Source of the DNA: Leptospira sp. WS4.C2
GTDB lineage: Bacteria > Spirochaetota > Leptospiria > Leptospirales > Leptospiraceae
Direction: 5' to 3'
Assembly: GCF_040833985.1 (NCBI RefSeq)
Contig: NZ_CP162139.1
Coordinates: 2,752,501 to 2,816,500, forward strand
Length of the DNA: 64,000 nucleotides
Shown here: positions 48,511 through 57,903 of the stretch, piece by piece
Layout: each line of letters starts with the position of its first letter
How positions within the stretch are numbered: the stretch's first letter is position 1
Notes under the pieces: generated by a model
Database searches by the model: none
Told to the model about the DNA's origin: nothing
The model's input: the letters and a program-made list of their open reading frames with translations, nothing else
Position numbers and translations under genes: made by a program

Positions 48511-49497
48511 ATGCCTGAAACACCAAACTATTATTCTGTCAAAGTAAACCTTCGAGACGAAGCCAACATGGTCTATACCATGATTGCGGCTGTCATTGAC
48601 CCGGTTGAAACCAAATCGGTGAAGTTTGAGGGAGTTTCATGTACAAGCCCACTGTCCCTTTTACCCGTTCGGTCCACATTTCAGGACTTTTACAACCGGA
48701 TGCAGAGAGTCATCTACAAAGGGGAACAACAGAAAAACATTACCAAGTCCCTCCAGGAGCTAATCAAAACTAAATTTGGCTCGGAAAGTTTCTTAGAAGA
48801 AATCCTCCATTACATGGACCACAACCTAACAGATCGTTTGGACTTTGTTTTTAGTGAAATTCACAAAAGAACCTCTGGAAACTCCGAACCTAAGGTAGAA
48901 ATCCATTTTGAACTGATCGATCCAAACGAAATTTCCAAAACCACAGTGGATGAAGAGGAAATTGCAAAAAAAGAAGCTCCTCCAGTAACTCCGGTTCCCC
49001 AAGCCTCTGGTTTTTTAATTCCAGCGGACAAACAAATTGTTCAATTCAAATTCCAACTCTCCCCTGTAAATGGAGTTCCTCTCGTAGAACTCAAAGCAGG
49101 CGATAATGTGTATATTCGTCTCGTTCCAGGAGATGGAATTACTGATTCCATTATCAATAGCTTAGAGTTGAAGGAAGAGTCTGGAGCAATCAAACAAATC
49201 CCAGCCAAAATTGTAAACATCTCGAATAACAAGAACTTTTCGGAAGTTGTCATCAAAATCAATGAACAAGTATATGGCAAAATCATTGAAGAGGAAAACT
49301 CTGTAAAAATCAAAACAACCGACAGCCAACAAGGTGTTGCCAATATCATGAATTCGGTTGCTTCACCCACTGTAGCAGTAACAAAAGCCAAACAGAATCC
49401 AAAACTCTCTGCCGATGAAAGTTTTCATTTATGGCCTTACATCATTATGTTAGTAGTCCTTGCCATCGGTATGATGACTATATTTGTAATCTTATAA
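48511..49497 (+). CDS. Tail-anchored protein of unknown function
   Basis: A 328-residue protein, soluble except for one C-terminal transmembrane helix (PYIIMLVVLAIGMMTIFVIL), so probably tail-anchored with its bulk in the cytoplasm. It has two beta-rich regions (about 1-70 and 170-265) joined by a Glu/Pro-rich linker (EEEIAKKEAPPVTPVPQ). No family recognised; the second region, with FKFQLSPVNGVPLVELKAGDNVYIRL, has a PilZ-like feel but lacks the RxxxR motif. Followed 5 bases later by another membrane protein. Confidence 0.7.
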   Translation: MPETPNYYSVKVNLRDEANMVYTMIAAVIDPVETKSVKFEGVSCTSPLSLLPVRSTFQDFYNRMQRVIYKGEQQKNITKSLQELIKTKFGSESFLEEILHYMDHNLTDRLDFVFSEIHKRTSGNSEPKVEIHFELIDPNEISKTTVDEEEIAKKEAPPVTPVPQASGFLIPADKQIVQFKFQLSPVNGVPLVELKAGDNVYIRLVPGDGITDSIINSLELKEESGAIKQIPAKIVNISNNKNFSEVVIKINEQVYGKIIEEENSVKIKTTDSQQGVANIMNSVASPTVAVTKAKQNPKLSADESFHLWPYIIMLVVLAIGMMTIFVIL

Positions 49498-49502
49498 TCT
49501 TT

Positions 49503-50522
49503 ATGGAAAAATTGAAAAAACTATTACCAATCATTACACCTATATTCATTGCTATCGTAATCCTCCATTCCTTATTTGTTGATTACTCAGTTCAGTTCCC
49601 TGAATATATCTCTGCAGAGACTTCAGAGTCTTCGATGGAATCTATGAAACCAAAAGTGATTTCGGAAAATGGGGTATTGAATCGAATATCCTATTTAGAA
49701 TCCTTTTTGGTTGAACTCGAATCACGAGAACTACCCGTAGATACGGAACAGGAAGAAACCAGAGACAATATCAAACGAGTATTAGTGGGACAAAAACTTC
49801 TACTTGCTCTTTCACTGTTTTACTTATTATTAAGTTTTTCCACGGCAGTGTCCTATGTTTTCCGAGTATGGTTTCATAAATCTTTGGCAAATGTTTTTTA
49901 TCCTGTTTCTTTAGTTGTACTTTTACCCAAAGTTTTTTATCAACTAAACCTAATGATTCAAAAAGACATTTTTTCTTACTTTTATTTTGTCTTTTTAGTT
50001 TTTGCTTATTTGGCAAGTATTCTTGCGTATCGATTTATTTTAAAAAACAAGGAGTTAGCAGAAGGGTTCCAGTCCCTACAGTTTTCCTCTTCATTAGAAG
50101 AAGAAGGACGTTCTCCTAGTTCTACAAAAACAGGATCTATCTTCTCTCCCATCTTTCACGTAATCATTATTATCCTAATTGGAATCTTGATCGGAAATTT
50201 AATATACATTCCACTTTTTCTCTTACAGAAACACTACGTAACAGAATTTAGTTATTTTATTTTCTTTTTACTAGGGATATTGTCTTTATTTTATATTTTC
50301 AATTACAAGAAAGTTGGCGGAGAACCGAACAGTAGCAATTGGAAAAATCTTGCCGTCAGTTTTGCCTATTTACAATTTAGGTTTTTAAGAAACAGTTTTT
50401 TCGGTGTGTTCAGCACCATTCTGATTGTGCTTTTTGTAACGTTTTTGTTTAGTCTTTTGCTTTTTAATATCGACCTGATTCAAAACCATTTGGGACTTTT
50501 TGGCAAAGCAACCGAGTTTTAG
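49503..50522 (+). CDS. Multi-pass membrane protein of unknown function
   Basis: About 339 residues. The frame is open from 49431 inside the previous gene, but the ATG at 49503, five bases after that gene's stop, is the sensible start. One helix near the N-terminus (PIITPIFIAIVILHSLFV) is followed by a periplasmic or cytoplasmic stretch of ~80 residues, then six or so more helices (LLALSLFYLLLSFSTAVSYVF through FGVFSTILIVLFVTFLFSLLLF). No family recognised. Likely co-transcribed with the tail-anchored protein. Confidence 0.68.
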   Translation: MEKLKKLLPIITPIFIAIVILHSLFVDYSVQFPEYISAETSESSMESMKPKVISENGVLNRISYLESFLVELESRELPVDTEQEETRDNIKRVLVGQKLLLALSLFYLLLSFSTAVSYVFRVWFHKSLANVFYPVSLVVLLPKVFYQLNLMIQKDIFSYFYFVFLVFAYLASILAYRFILKNKELAEGFQSLQFSSSLEEEGRSPSSTKTGSIFSPIFHVIIIILIGILIGNLIYIPLFLLQKHYVTEFSYFIFFLLGILSLFYIFNYKKVGGEPNSSNWKNLAVSFAYLQFRFLRNSFFGVFSTILIVLFVTFLFSLLLFNIDLIQNHLGLFGKATEF

Positions 50523-50551
50523 TTTATCTATTACCAAATCACACAGAGAGC

Positions 50552-51298
50552 CTAATGGCAATCTGTGTCTTTTCCTTTCCGAACTAAACACCATACGTTT
50601 CCGTTTGGATAGTATGTTGACCGCGCAATTAACTCTCCATTCTCCGAATAAACTTCAGTGGCTTCTTTAACTCCAGTAGGATAATAATAAAACCATTCTC
50701 CTACCTTTTTATCGTTCTCATAACTTCCCTTTTCTTCCACTTTAGTATCCGGATAATATCGGACCCAATCCCCTGTCCGATATCCCCCATCAAAGTAACC
50801 TTTTTCATTCAGCCTACCGCTGCGAAAGTATCTGTGATAGGAACCAGTTTCGTTTCCAAGTTCTGCCGTTTGGATCCAGAGCTGTTTTTTCCTATATCCT
50901 GATTTATAGGTTTGTTCAATGTAAATCTTTCCATCGGAAAAATAAAATTTCCAAAGACCATCCCGATCTCCATTTAAAAAGTTCCCTTCCATGATGGGAA
51001 TTCCGGTTAAGTAGTTTAACCTTTTACTATATCCATTCAGTTGACCGAGTGGATTTACGGGAACCTCAGTAACAAGATTTCCGTTTTCATACCACTCCCG
51101 ATAAAAACCTTCTGCGGTTAATTTATAGTAGTTTATTTTTTTATGGAACTGCGCTTCCTTAGGAACCGAACTAGGCCTAGCCGTTTTGCCCTTACAAGGG
51201 CCAAACACTAAACCAACTAACAAAACAAATAGTACCAAGGATACAAATATCCAAATCGAATTGTCTTTAATGGGTGTGGATGTAGATGTCATTTTCAT
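50552..51298 (-). CDS. MORN-like repeat protein (YwqK type)
   Basis: A 248-residue membrane-anchored protein: hydrophobic segment at ~15-32, then several toxin-antitoxin YwqK/MORN-type repeats with the pattern Gly-x-W/F-x-x-Tyr-x-x-Gly, such as GFYREWYENGNLVTE, GLWKFYFSDGKIYIE, GDWVRYYPDTKVEEKGSY and GEWFYYYPTGVKEAT. These repeats bind proteins or lipids; no toxin partner is evident. The start lies within the mscS gene (32-base overlap), and the frame is translated downstream of it. Confidence 0.75.
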   Translation of the reverse strand: MKMTSTSTPIKDNSIWIFVSLVLFVLLVGLVFGPCKGKTARPSSVPKEAQFHKKINYYKLTAEGFYREWYENGNLVTEVPVNPLGQLNGYSKRLNYLTGIPIMEGNFLNGDRDGLWKFYFSDGKIYIEQTYKSGYRKKQLWIQTAELGNETGSYHRYFRSGRLNEKGYFDGGYRTGDWVRYYPDTKVEEKGSYENDKKVGEWFYYYPTGVKEATEVYSENGELIARSTYYPNGNVWCLVRKGKDTDCH

Positions 51299-52163
51299 TT
51301 TTGAACTTTGTTAGGATTTCTTTAGAGATGAGGATTCGATTGAGACGTTTTGACCTAATGGGCGTTAAATAACGTAAACACATAAGAATGGTTCCTTCCG
51401 GTTCAAGGGAAGTATAAACAATAGGGGTGGTTTTGCCAAGTCTCACCAGATAGTTTTTTGACATTTCTCGAATTTTAGATTCCACTAACTCAGGTGCCAA
51501 TACCAATTCCTCATGAAGGATCTGAGCACATATTTTTTCAGCCTTTTCCCAATTAGAATTCAGATTCAAATAGACTCGAAACTCGTCCCAGACAAAATCC
51601 ATAGTTTCGGAAACTATAAAGAATCGATGTAATACAACATTATAATTGGGGAAATGAATGAGCCTATTTGTGGATTGTTCAAATCTAGGGTCAGATGCAA
51701 TTTCAAGTAGAGTGAATTTAAAAAAACCGATGTTAACTACATCCCCTTTGATGGTGTCGATCTCAATGCGATCTCCTACCTTAAAGCCATTCCCTCCCAT
51801 AATCATAAACCAACCAACCACATTGAGCCAAACTTCTTTGAGTGAGATTACAATACCCGCACCCGCCAGACCAAGGACAGTAGGAAGTAATGATAAACTA
51901 GAAAATATAAGTGGAAGGTAAGCAATTCCAAACACCAAAAGAAAACCCATACGAGCTACTTTTCGGCGATTGTATTCGTGAACCGCATCAGGTGCTGGTT
52001 TGATTCTCTCTACAAGAATCATTGTAATTTTATAAGAGAATATTGCAAAGACCACCATGTATCCGAAGAGGATCATAGTTTCTGCAAAGTCACGATTTGA
52101 ACTTCGTAGTAAGGTTAATGGATTCAAATCCAAATAGAATTCTTTTAGGCTTCCTCCACCCAT
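51267..52163 (-). CDS. Mechanosensitive channel of the MscS family
   Basis: A 298-residue inner-membrane channel. About four hydrophobic segments (residues ~25-55, 75-130) lead to the pore-lining helix GLAGAGIVISLKEVWLNVVGWFMIM, with Gly/Ala-rich packing, then the MscS beta domain KVGDRIEIDTIKGDVVNIGFFKFTLLEI. A long C-terminal alpha/beta tail follows. It relieves osmotic pressure. It starts one base after the aroB stop, so belongs to the rnc-NUDIX-aroB operon. Confidence 0.88.
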   Translation of the reverse strand: MGGGSLKEFYLDLNPLTLLRSSNRDFAETMILFGYMVVFAIFSYKITMILVERIKPAPDAVHEYNRRKVARMGFLLVFGIAYLPLIFSSLSLLPTVLGLAGAGIVISLKEVWLNVVGWFMIMGGNGFKVGDRIEIDTIKGDVVNIGFFKFTLLEIASDPRFEQSTNRLIHFPNYNVVLHRFFIVSETMDFVWDEFRVYLNLNSNWEKAEKICAQILHEELVLAPELVESKIREMSKNYLVRLGKTTPIVYTSLEPEGTILMCLRYLTPIRSKRLNRILISKEILTKFKNENDIYIHTH

Positions 52164-52164
52164 T

Positions 52165-53256
52165 CTATAACTTCCCTTTTTGACGTTTTAGTACTTCTAA
52201 TATTGTTTTGCGTTCGACAGAAACTCCAAATTTTGGTTTCCCAAAGTCTTCTAGTAGAACAAATTTTAAGGAAGTCCCTTCCTTTTTTTTATCATGTTCC
52301 ATATGTTTCAAAATTTCGTCTGGTTTTTCTTCCAATCTAGTTGGCAGTTCCAGTTGTTTCATCAAAGTAATTGCTTTTTGAAAATTAGTTTCCGAAAAAT
52401 TAGCTAATTCACGCGATAACATTAAAGCAGTCACAAGACCAACAGCTACTGCTTCCCCATGAGAGTATTTTTTATATTGAGTTAAGGATTCGATCGCATG
52501 ACCAGTAGTATGACCTAGATTCAGAACCGCACGAAGTCCCGATTCTTTTTCATCTTGCGAAACAATTCCTGATTTAACTCGCACCGATTCTTCGATCGCA
52601 TAACGGAGAGTTGGCGAGTTTGCAGAATAATCTAAACGTTTTGATTTTGATATTTTTTCTAAAAAATCTCCACCATCAAGAAAGGCGTGTTTTGCGATTT
52701 CCGCAAGGCCACAACTCCATTCTTTTTCAGGCAAAGTGGAGAGAGTAAAGAGAGGTGCAAAAACAAACTCTGGTTGATAAAAAGCACCTACCATGTTTTT
52801 ACCAGAATCAACATTGACTGCAACCTTTCCACCCACAGAGGAATCGACACAAGCAAGAAGCGTCGTAGGCACCTGGACGAAACGTACGCCTCTCTGGTAA
52901 GTCGCAGCAATGAATCCAGCGAAGTCTCCTACAACACCCCCTCCAAATGCGATGACAACAGCCTTTCTATCCGCATCTGTTTCAATCAGTTGGTTGTAAA
53001 CTTTCTTCACTCGATCGATATGTTTGTTTTTTTCACCCGGTTTTAAATAAATATAGGAAAAAGGAACGTTCAGTGATCTTAGTTCTTTCGTAATGTATTT
53101 TTCGTAGATCCCTGCAATTTCTCGGCTTGTAAGGACATATACTTTGGAAACTTTCGAAAGTGAATTTAATTTCTCCGTTAGACCTTGGAAGTCTTCATGT
53201 AATTCAATCGGGTAACGAAAACCCGCTCCGATAATTTCACGTTCCGACAACTTCAT
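52165..53256 (-). CDS. aroB: 3-Dehydroquinate synthase
   Basis: A 363-residue enzyme of the shikimate pathway that converts DAHP to 3-dehydroquinate using NAD and a metal ion. NAD-binding and active-site text is clear: AFGGGVVGDFAGFIAATYQRGV, PTTLLACVDSSVGGKVAVN, KNMVGAFYQPEFVF, and the metal histidines in LNLGHTTGHAIE and HGEAVAVGL. Length is usual. The start overlaps the NUDIX gene's stop by 4 bases. Confidence 0.96.
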   Translation of the reverse strand: MKLSEREIIGAGFRYPIELHEDFQGLTEKLNSLSKVSKVYVLTSREIAGIYEKYITKELRSLNVPFSYIYLKPGEKNKHIDRVKKVYNQLIETDADRKAVVIAFGGGVVGDFAGFIAATYQRGVRFVQVPTTLLACVDSSVGGKVAVNVDSGKNMVGAFYQPEFVFAPLFTLSTLPEKEWSCGLAEIAKHAFLDGGDFLEKISKSKRLDYSANSPTLRYAIEESVRVKSGIVSQDEKESGLRAVLNLGHTTGHAIESLTQYKKYSHGEAVAVGLVTALMLSRELANFSETNFQKAITLMKQLELPTRLEEKPDEILKHMEHDKKKEGTSLKFVLLEDFGKPKFGVSVERKTILEVLKRQKGKL

Positions 53257-53717
53257 GGTTCATTCACCCACGGGCTGGAAATATATCGAGGTTTATTTGT
53301 ACTTTTGGCTCGGAAGTAATGTTTTATGTCTGGACGAATGTCCATAGATAAAATTTCTTTAGTGGTAAAATACCCAAACCCGGAAATGGCTTTTTCTTTT
53401 GGATTTAAGATGGGTAACAAATCTTTTACTTTGGTTAAAAAAACAATTTGAATCAAGTGTCGTTTTTTATTTGGATCAATGGATTCGTTTAAAAATAAAA
53501 ATTCCATTTGGCTTACTTCTAGAGACAACTCTTCGTTTAGTTCTCGTTTGAGTGCCTCTTCTCCTGACTCCCCAAATTCGATCCCACCACCGGGAAGTAA
53601 CCAATACCCCGATTGTTTTTTTTGCTGTTGTACAAACAAAATTTTACCCTTAGGATCTTGGATGAGAGCGGCCACACGAACCCGCATCGATTTGGATTTT
53701 AATAAAAAGTCGATCAT
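53253..53717 (-). CDS. NUDIX hydrolase
   Basis: A 154-residue NUDIX-fold hydrolase. The NUDIX box is clear: GGGIEFGESGEEALKRELNEEL (about residues 43-64), fitting GX5EX7REUXEEXGU. It hydrolyses a nucleoside diphosphate linked to another group; substrate not predictable. It overlaps rnc and aroB by 4 bases on each side. Confidence 0.92.
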   Translation of the reverse strand: MIDFLLKSKSMRVRVAALIQDPKGKILFVQQQKKQSGYWLLPGGGIEFGESGEEALKRELNEELSLEVSQMEFLFLNESIDPNKKRHLIQIVFLTKVKDLLPILNPKEKAISGFGYFTTKEILSMDIRPDIKHYFRAKSTNKPRYISSPWVNEP

Positions 53718-54442
53718 AGTATTTTTAAAAAACGAAGGGCGGCCTTTGCTGCCATTTGTTCTGCCCGACGTTTGTTCTTTCCATCCCCACTAGTTTGGAA
53801 ATGATTTTCGCAACCCACAGAAACTAGGAACTCTTTGTCGTGGTCAGGACCCTCTTCTTTCATAACAGAATATTCAGGTAATTTTTTCCATTTCTTTTGG
53901 CAAAATTCCTGCAAAATGGTTTTATAATCTTTTGTTTCTTCCGCATCCTCAACACCCTTTTCCATTATCTGAAAGTGGGGAGTGAGAAATTTACGGCAAC
54001 TCTCAAGGCCCTGGTCGAGGTACAAGGCCCCCAGAAAGGCCTCAAAGCTATCTGCTTGGAGATTGGTGTTCGATTCCCCCTTTTCTCTCTCTCCTCGGCC
54101 CAGAAGCAAAAATTCAGGGAATCTGTAGAATCTGGCAAGTTTGGCAATCGCAGGAGCCGAGACCATTTTACTTTTGAGTTTGGCTAGTTTTCCTTCTTTT
54201 CCTTTGGGAAGAGACTGGTATAAAAATTCGGCAGCAAGGATACCAAGAACCGAATCTCCTAAAAATTCTAAACGTTCATTATCGGAAAGATAACGATCCG
54301 AGTCTTCGTTTGCGAATGACCTATGAACAAATGCTAGGTGGAGAAGGGAAATATCTTTAAAATGAGTATTGGTAAGAGATTGAAGTTCTTTGAGAGAGGA
54401 AATTCTTTCGGGAGGAAGTTTGATACGAATGAAGTCGGACAA
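53714..54442 (-). CDS. rnc: Ribonuclease III
   Basis: A 242-residue double-strand-specific endoribonuclease that processes rRNA precursors and structured mRNA. The RNase III domain (about 25-150) has the catalytic box NERLEFLGDSVLGILAAEFLY and, near its end, DSFEAFLGALYLDQG with the second metal Glu/Asp pair. A dsRBD closes the protein (DYKTILQEFCQKKWKKLPEYS ... NKRRAEQMAAKAALRFL). It is 52 bases downstream of acpP, the common rnc location. Confidence 0.96.
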   Translation of the reverse strand: MSDFIRIKLPPERISSLKELQSLTNTHFKDISLLHLAFVHRSFANEDSDRYLSDNERLEFLGDSVLGILAAEFLYQSLPKGKEGKLAKLKSKMVSAPAIAKLARFYRFPEFLLLGRGEREKGESNTNLQADSFEAFLGALYLDQGLESCRKFLTPHFQIMEKGVEDAEETKDYKTILQEFCQKKWKKLPEYSVMKEEGPDHDKEFLVSVGCENHFQTSGDGKNKRRAEQMAAKAALRFLKIL

Positions 54443-54494
54443 GGTAAAAGATCCGGGTTCCTCTATTCAAGGAACCCGGTTTTTGGATTGGGAA

Positions 54495-54728
54495 TTACCC
54501 CTTAAGTTTATCGATGAATTTAATTACATCGCCTACGGTTTGGATTTTTTCTGCGTCTTCATCAGAAATCTCCACACCAAACTCTTCTTCAAGAGCCATA
54601 ACTAGTTCAACTGTATCAAGAGAGTCAGCACCAAGATCATTGATGAAGTGAGCTTCAGGTGTAACTTCTGATTCATCAACACCAAGTTGTTCTACGATGA
54701 TTGACTTAATTTTTTCGAAATCTGCCAT
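54495..54728 (-). CDS. acpP: Acyl carrier protein
   Basis: A 77-residue acidic acyl carrier protein for fatty-acid synthesis. The phosphopantetheine attachment is Ser36 in [20 protein letters not shown]. Length and composition are standard. GGAGGA six bases before the ATG is a strong Shine-Dalgarno, matching the high demand for this protein. In many bacteria acpP is preceded by fabG and followed by fabF and rnc; here rnc follows directly, and fabG is 4.4 kb away across a plus-strand block. Confidence 0.97.
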   Translation of the reverse strand: MADFEKIKSIIVEQLGVDESEVTPEAHFINDLGADSLDTVELVMALEEEFGVEISDEDAEKIQTVGDVIKFIDKLKG

Positions 54729-54743
54729 TTTATATCCTCCAGG

Positions 54744-54760
54744 CCACTGTTAATCAGTGG
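54744..54760. promoter_or_regulatory. acpP: Leader hairpin next to the acpP Shine-Dalgarno
   Basis: CCACTG (54744-54749) and CAGTGG (54755-54760) form a 6-bp hairpin with a 5-base loop in the acpP leader, ending 3 bases before the GGAGGA Shine-Dalgarno on the minus strand. It could stabilise the message or tune translation. No other feature explains it. Confidence 0.4.
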
Positions 54761-54781
54761 GGCAAGTGTTAAATCGTTTTC

Positions 54782-54814
54782 CGCTAGGTATATATGTACG
54801 CCTAGCGTTTTTTT
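54782..54814 (+). terminator. Terminator-like hairpin facing away from acpP
   Basis: CGCTAGG (54782-54788) pairs with CCTAGCG (54801-54807) and is followed on the plus strand by seven Ts, the form of an intrinsic terminator. No plus-strand gene ends here. On the minus strand it lies in the acpP leader with As before the stem. It may stop antisense or leftward-initiated transcripts, or be part of a regulatory leader. The rest of 54815-55105 holds no gene; it contains the promoter region of the remnant at 55106. Confidence 0.45.
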
Positions 54815-55105
54815 AAAATGAAATTGTCGGAATTTTTGGCAAGTCTAAATAGATTATTTTCCTCTTGAAACCTTTGACATCATTCTAACATCACCTAACG
54901 TAAATTACACAAACCCAATTGGGAACGTTTTGCACAGAAAATAGCGATAAGCGGACAAACTCAGTCGCAATTCCAAAATCCTGGGCGGATTTCCAATCGA
55001 TTGATCTATTTTAACGGATTTATATTCTGTTATAACAGAACGATCTTTCCCTTTCGATCCCGATTTATGCAATCAATTCCAAGATTATATTTAAAGGAGA
55101 ACTCC

Positions 55106-55955
55106 ATGAATCAAAAATGGATCCGATCACTCACAACTGTCTCCTACTTTCCTTCTCTATTTCGTGTGCAGAAAAGAGAGAAGAGAACAACACATTACTC
55201 GCAGGCCTCCTTCTCTTTGCCGCAAATCAAATCAAGGTTAACACTGCTGCCGATTTGGTGAACGAATCAGCAGCCGATTACAACCAAAACAATTGGGACT
55301 CATCACTCCGCAAACTTTGGCACGATTTCAAAGTAACTGGCAGGCAAACAAACCAAACCACATTACAGGAAACCTCATCATCCTACAAACCGACGCAGCA
55401 GATCGTGTTGCTGGTGGTGCCACTTCCCCATACGTGGCAGAAAATCCAAGCCAAGGTGTTTATGTTTACCTTTTGGATGATTACAAACCAGTAGATTTGC
55501 CAAGTGGTGGATTTCGTTTCAACCAAACAAGAGACACTGGACTTTTCTCCAACTCCGTTCGTTACCAAGCCAATGGTGTTTTTGTAGATGATTGGTTAAA
55601 AACATTTGGGATCAATCTTTCCAAAGACTTAGTTGTATTCGCTGTGGGGACAGGTAACGGGATTTCCGGCGGAGCTTATCCAGCTAAGGCAGTCGGAGCT
55701 GGTGCCCCTTCCGCATCGGCAGGAAATCAAACTTTTGTTCCATTCGAAGGAAGTATTAAATCCTCCAAAACTTTTCCTTGGGCAGACCTTCTGAAAGACA
55801 ATGCGGATGGATATGAGTTCTTAGACAAAGCAGCGATCAAAACTCTTTTCGATACAACTCGTGCTGTTTACACACCTGGAACCACAATTGTCAGTCAATG
55901 CCGTACCAATTTCGAAGCACAAGTGAATGGATTTGCCGGGAGACATTCTTTTTGA
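55106..55955 (+). pseudogene. Broken rhodanese-like lipoprotein gene
   Basis: Remnant of a third member of the 31-kb/33.8-kb lipoprotein family. AAAGGAGA precedes the ATG. The reading moves through three frames: MNQKWIRSLTT in one, then LLLSFSISCAEK with lipobox and IKVNTAADLVNESAADYNQN in the next, then from ~55293 GLITPQTLARFQSNW in the third. Compared with the intact 31-kb protein, a middle segment of over 100 residues is missing, and the gene ends at TGA 55953-55955 just after the active loop SQCRTNFEAQVNGF. Two frameshifts, an internal deletion and a 3' truncation make it a pseudogene. Confidence 0.82.
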
Positions 55956-55997
55956 AAATCCCTTTGCAAGAATGTTTTTCCCTTTCAGTTTGTCTAT

Positions 55998-57902
55998 ATG
56001 GCAAGGAACGAAAAAGAAGAATCCATCCAGATTGGATTTCGAGAAACGATTACCCTAATCATACCTTATTTTCAAAAAAAACTTTGGGGCCAGATCAAAG
56101 CAGTGATCTGGATTGTTTTATACCTTACACTCTTTCAGTTATTTGTTTTAAGAATTCCTATCAAAGAAGCCGGACTCATTACCTTTGGAATTTCTGCTGT
56201 TGTCCTTGGACTCACTTTCTTTTTAGAAGGATTGTTTCTTGGACTGATGCCCTTGGGTGAGGCCTTGGGACTTCGATTGCCCCAAAAATTAGGTATCTTT
56301 AGTATCATGTTATTTTCTGTTCTCATGGGAGTGGGGGCAACTCTTGCGGAGCCGGCTATCTCCATTTTAAGAGCATGCGGTAGCAAAGTCGCTCCTTGGG
56401 ATGCACCTCTACTCTATTTTTTACTCAATGAAGGTTCCCTATATCTTTATTTCTCCATAGCAATTGGAGTCGGGGTCTCGGTGGTTTTTGGGATGTTACG
56501 TTTTTTATTCGGATTTTCCTTAACGAAAATCCTTGTGCCGACCGTATTTCTACTATTAGGTGTAAGTATTTACGCTTACTTCGATGAGAACTTACAATTT
56601 ATCTCCGGACTTGCTTGGGATTCAGGAGCAGTCACGACGGGACCTGTGACTGTTCCTCTTGTTGTGGCTTTGGGAATTGGAATTTCCAAAGTAGCAGAAA
56701 AAAACGAACAAAGTAGTGCTTATGGTGTTGTGACACTTGCTTCCCTTTTTCCTGTACTTTCTGTATTTATTGTTGGAATGTATTTTTCCGAAAAATTACC
56801 GAAACCCATGTCAGAAGAGATTTTTTTCAAACAAGGGATTACTTTAGCGCAAGCAAAACTTCTGCTAGGTGATTCTCAAGGGTTTCCTCCGATAAAAAAA
56901 CATTCCTTAGTCGGGAATCCATCTTCATCGGAATTCTATCAAAAGGCAAAAGATAGTATCTCAAATGCCTTACAAATGGCGATGCGAGCAATCCTTCCTT
57001 TATCCATTTTTTTATTATTGTTTTTGACTTTTGTTATCAGAGAAAAAATCCCCTATCCCGAGGAAGTTTTTTTAGGAATTGTATTTTCTGTCATTGGACT
57101 TTCCATCTTCAACTTCGGAATTATATTTGGACTGAACAAACTAGGAGACCAAGTCGGAGGAAAACTTCCCTCCACATTTCGTTCTATTGAACTCGTTGAC
57201 TCTACAAAGTTCATTCCTAACTTCAATCCCAAGTCGGTGTTAAAGGCGGTGAACGAGGAAGGCAAAGAAGAAAAGTTTTTTTATCTGAAAGAACGTAAAT
57301 CCTATACGGGTATTCCTTACCACGAAGAAAACTGGAATTCAAAAACTAAGGTCTATGAATATGTTCCTATTCATGGACCAATTTTCGGCAAAGAAGACAA
57401 TTTACTTGGATACTTAGTTGTTTTAGTATTTGCTTTCTTTTTGGGATACAGTGCCACTCTCGCAGAACCAGCATTATCTGCTTTAGGAAATACAGTCGAA
57501 GAAACAACTGTAGGAACTTTTCGAAAATCCCTCCTCATCCAATCAGTCGCAGTAGGTGTTGGGCTTGGGACCTTACTTGGAATGCTAAAGATTTTACTCG
57601 AAATTCCTCTTGTTTGGATCTTAGTCCCAGTTTATCTTTCTCTCCTGATTTTAAATACCTTTAGTAAATCAGAATTTATCGACATTGCTTGGGATAGTGC
57701 TGGTGTCACCACAGGACCCATCACAGTTCCCCTCATCATTGCTATGGGACTTGGAATCGGGAACCAAATGGGAACGGTGGATGGATTTGGAGTCCTTGCC
57801 GCTGCTTCTGCCTTCCCTATCCTTTCCGTTTTACTTATGGGAATGATTGTGGAAAAATCTCGCAAACTCTCATTACGTGATTCGGAACTAAAAGAGAAAT
57901 AA
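55998..57902 (+). CDS. DUF1538 membrane protein (two-repeat)
   Basis: A 634-residue polytopic protein with about fourteen hydrophobic segments, made of two related halves. Each half has an ATLAEPA motif (residues 114-120, and again near 480 as SATLAEPALSAL) and a WDSGAVTTGPVTVP-type motif (207-220; second copy WDSAGVTTGPITVP near 570). These are hallmarks of DUF1538, a probable transporter family of unknown substrate. It ends one base before a PII-like gene, a pairing that suggests PII-type control of transport. No clear Shine-Dalgarno precedes the ATG. Confidence 0.87.
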   Translation: MARNEKEESIQIGFRETITLIIPYFQKKLWGQIKAVIWIVLYLTLFQLFVLRIPIKEAGLITFGISAVVLGLTFFLEGLFLGLMPLGEALGLRLPQKLGIFSIMLFSVLMGVGATLAEPAISILRACGSKVAPWDAPLLYFLLNEGSLYLYFSIAIGVGVSVVFGMLRFLFGFSLTKILVPTVFLLLGVSIYAYFDENLQFISGLAWDSGAVTTGPVTVPLVVALGIGISKVAEKNEQSSAYGVVTLASLFPVLSVFIVGMYFSEKLPKPMSEEIFFKQGITLAQAKLLLGDSQGFPPIKKHSLVGNPSSSEFYQKAKDSISNALQMAMRAILPLSIFLLLFLTFVIREKIPYPEEVFLGIVFSVIGLSIFNFGIIFGLNKLGDQVGGKLPSTFRSIELVDSTKFIPNFNPKSVLKAVNEEGKEEKFFYLKERKSYTGIPYHEENWNSKTKVYEYVPIHGPIFGKEDNLLGYLVVLVFAFFLGYSATLAEPALSALGNTVEETTVGTFRKSLLIQSVAVGVGLGTLLGMLKILLEIPLVWILVPVYLSLLILNTFSKSEFIDIAWDSAGVTTGPITVPLIIAMGLGIGNQMGTVDGFGVLAAASAFPILSVLLMGMIVEKSRKLSLRDSELKEK

Positions 57903-57903
57903 T

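Noticed and set aside
55106..55955. Programmed frameshift producing a full rhodanese-like lipoprotein
   Set aside because: No slippery heptamer is visible at either frame change, and the missing middle and 3' end cannot be recovered by a shift.
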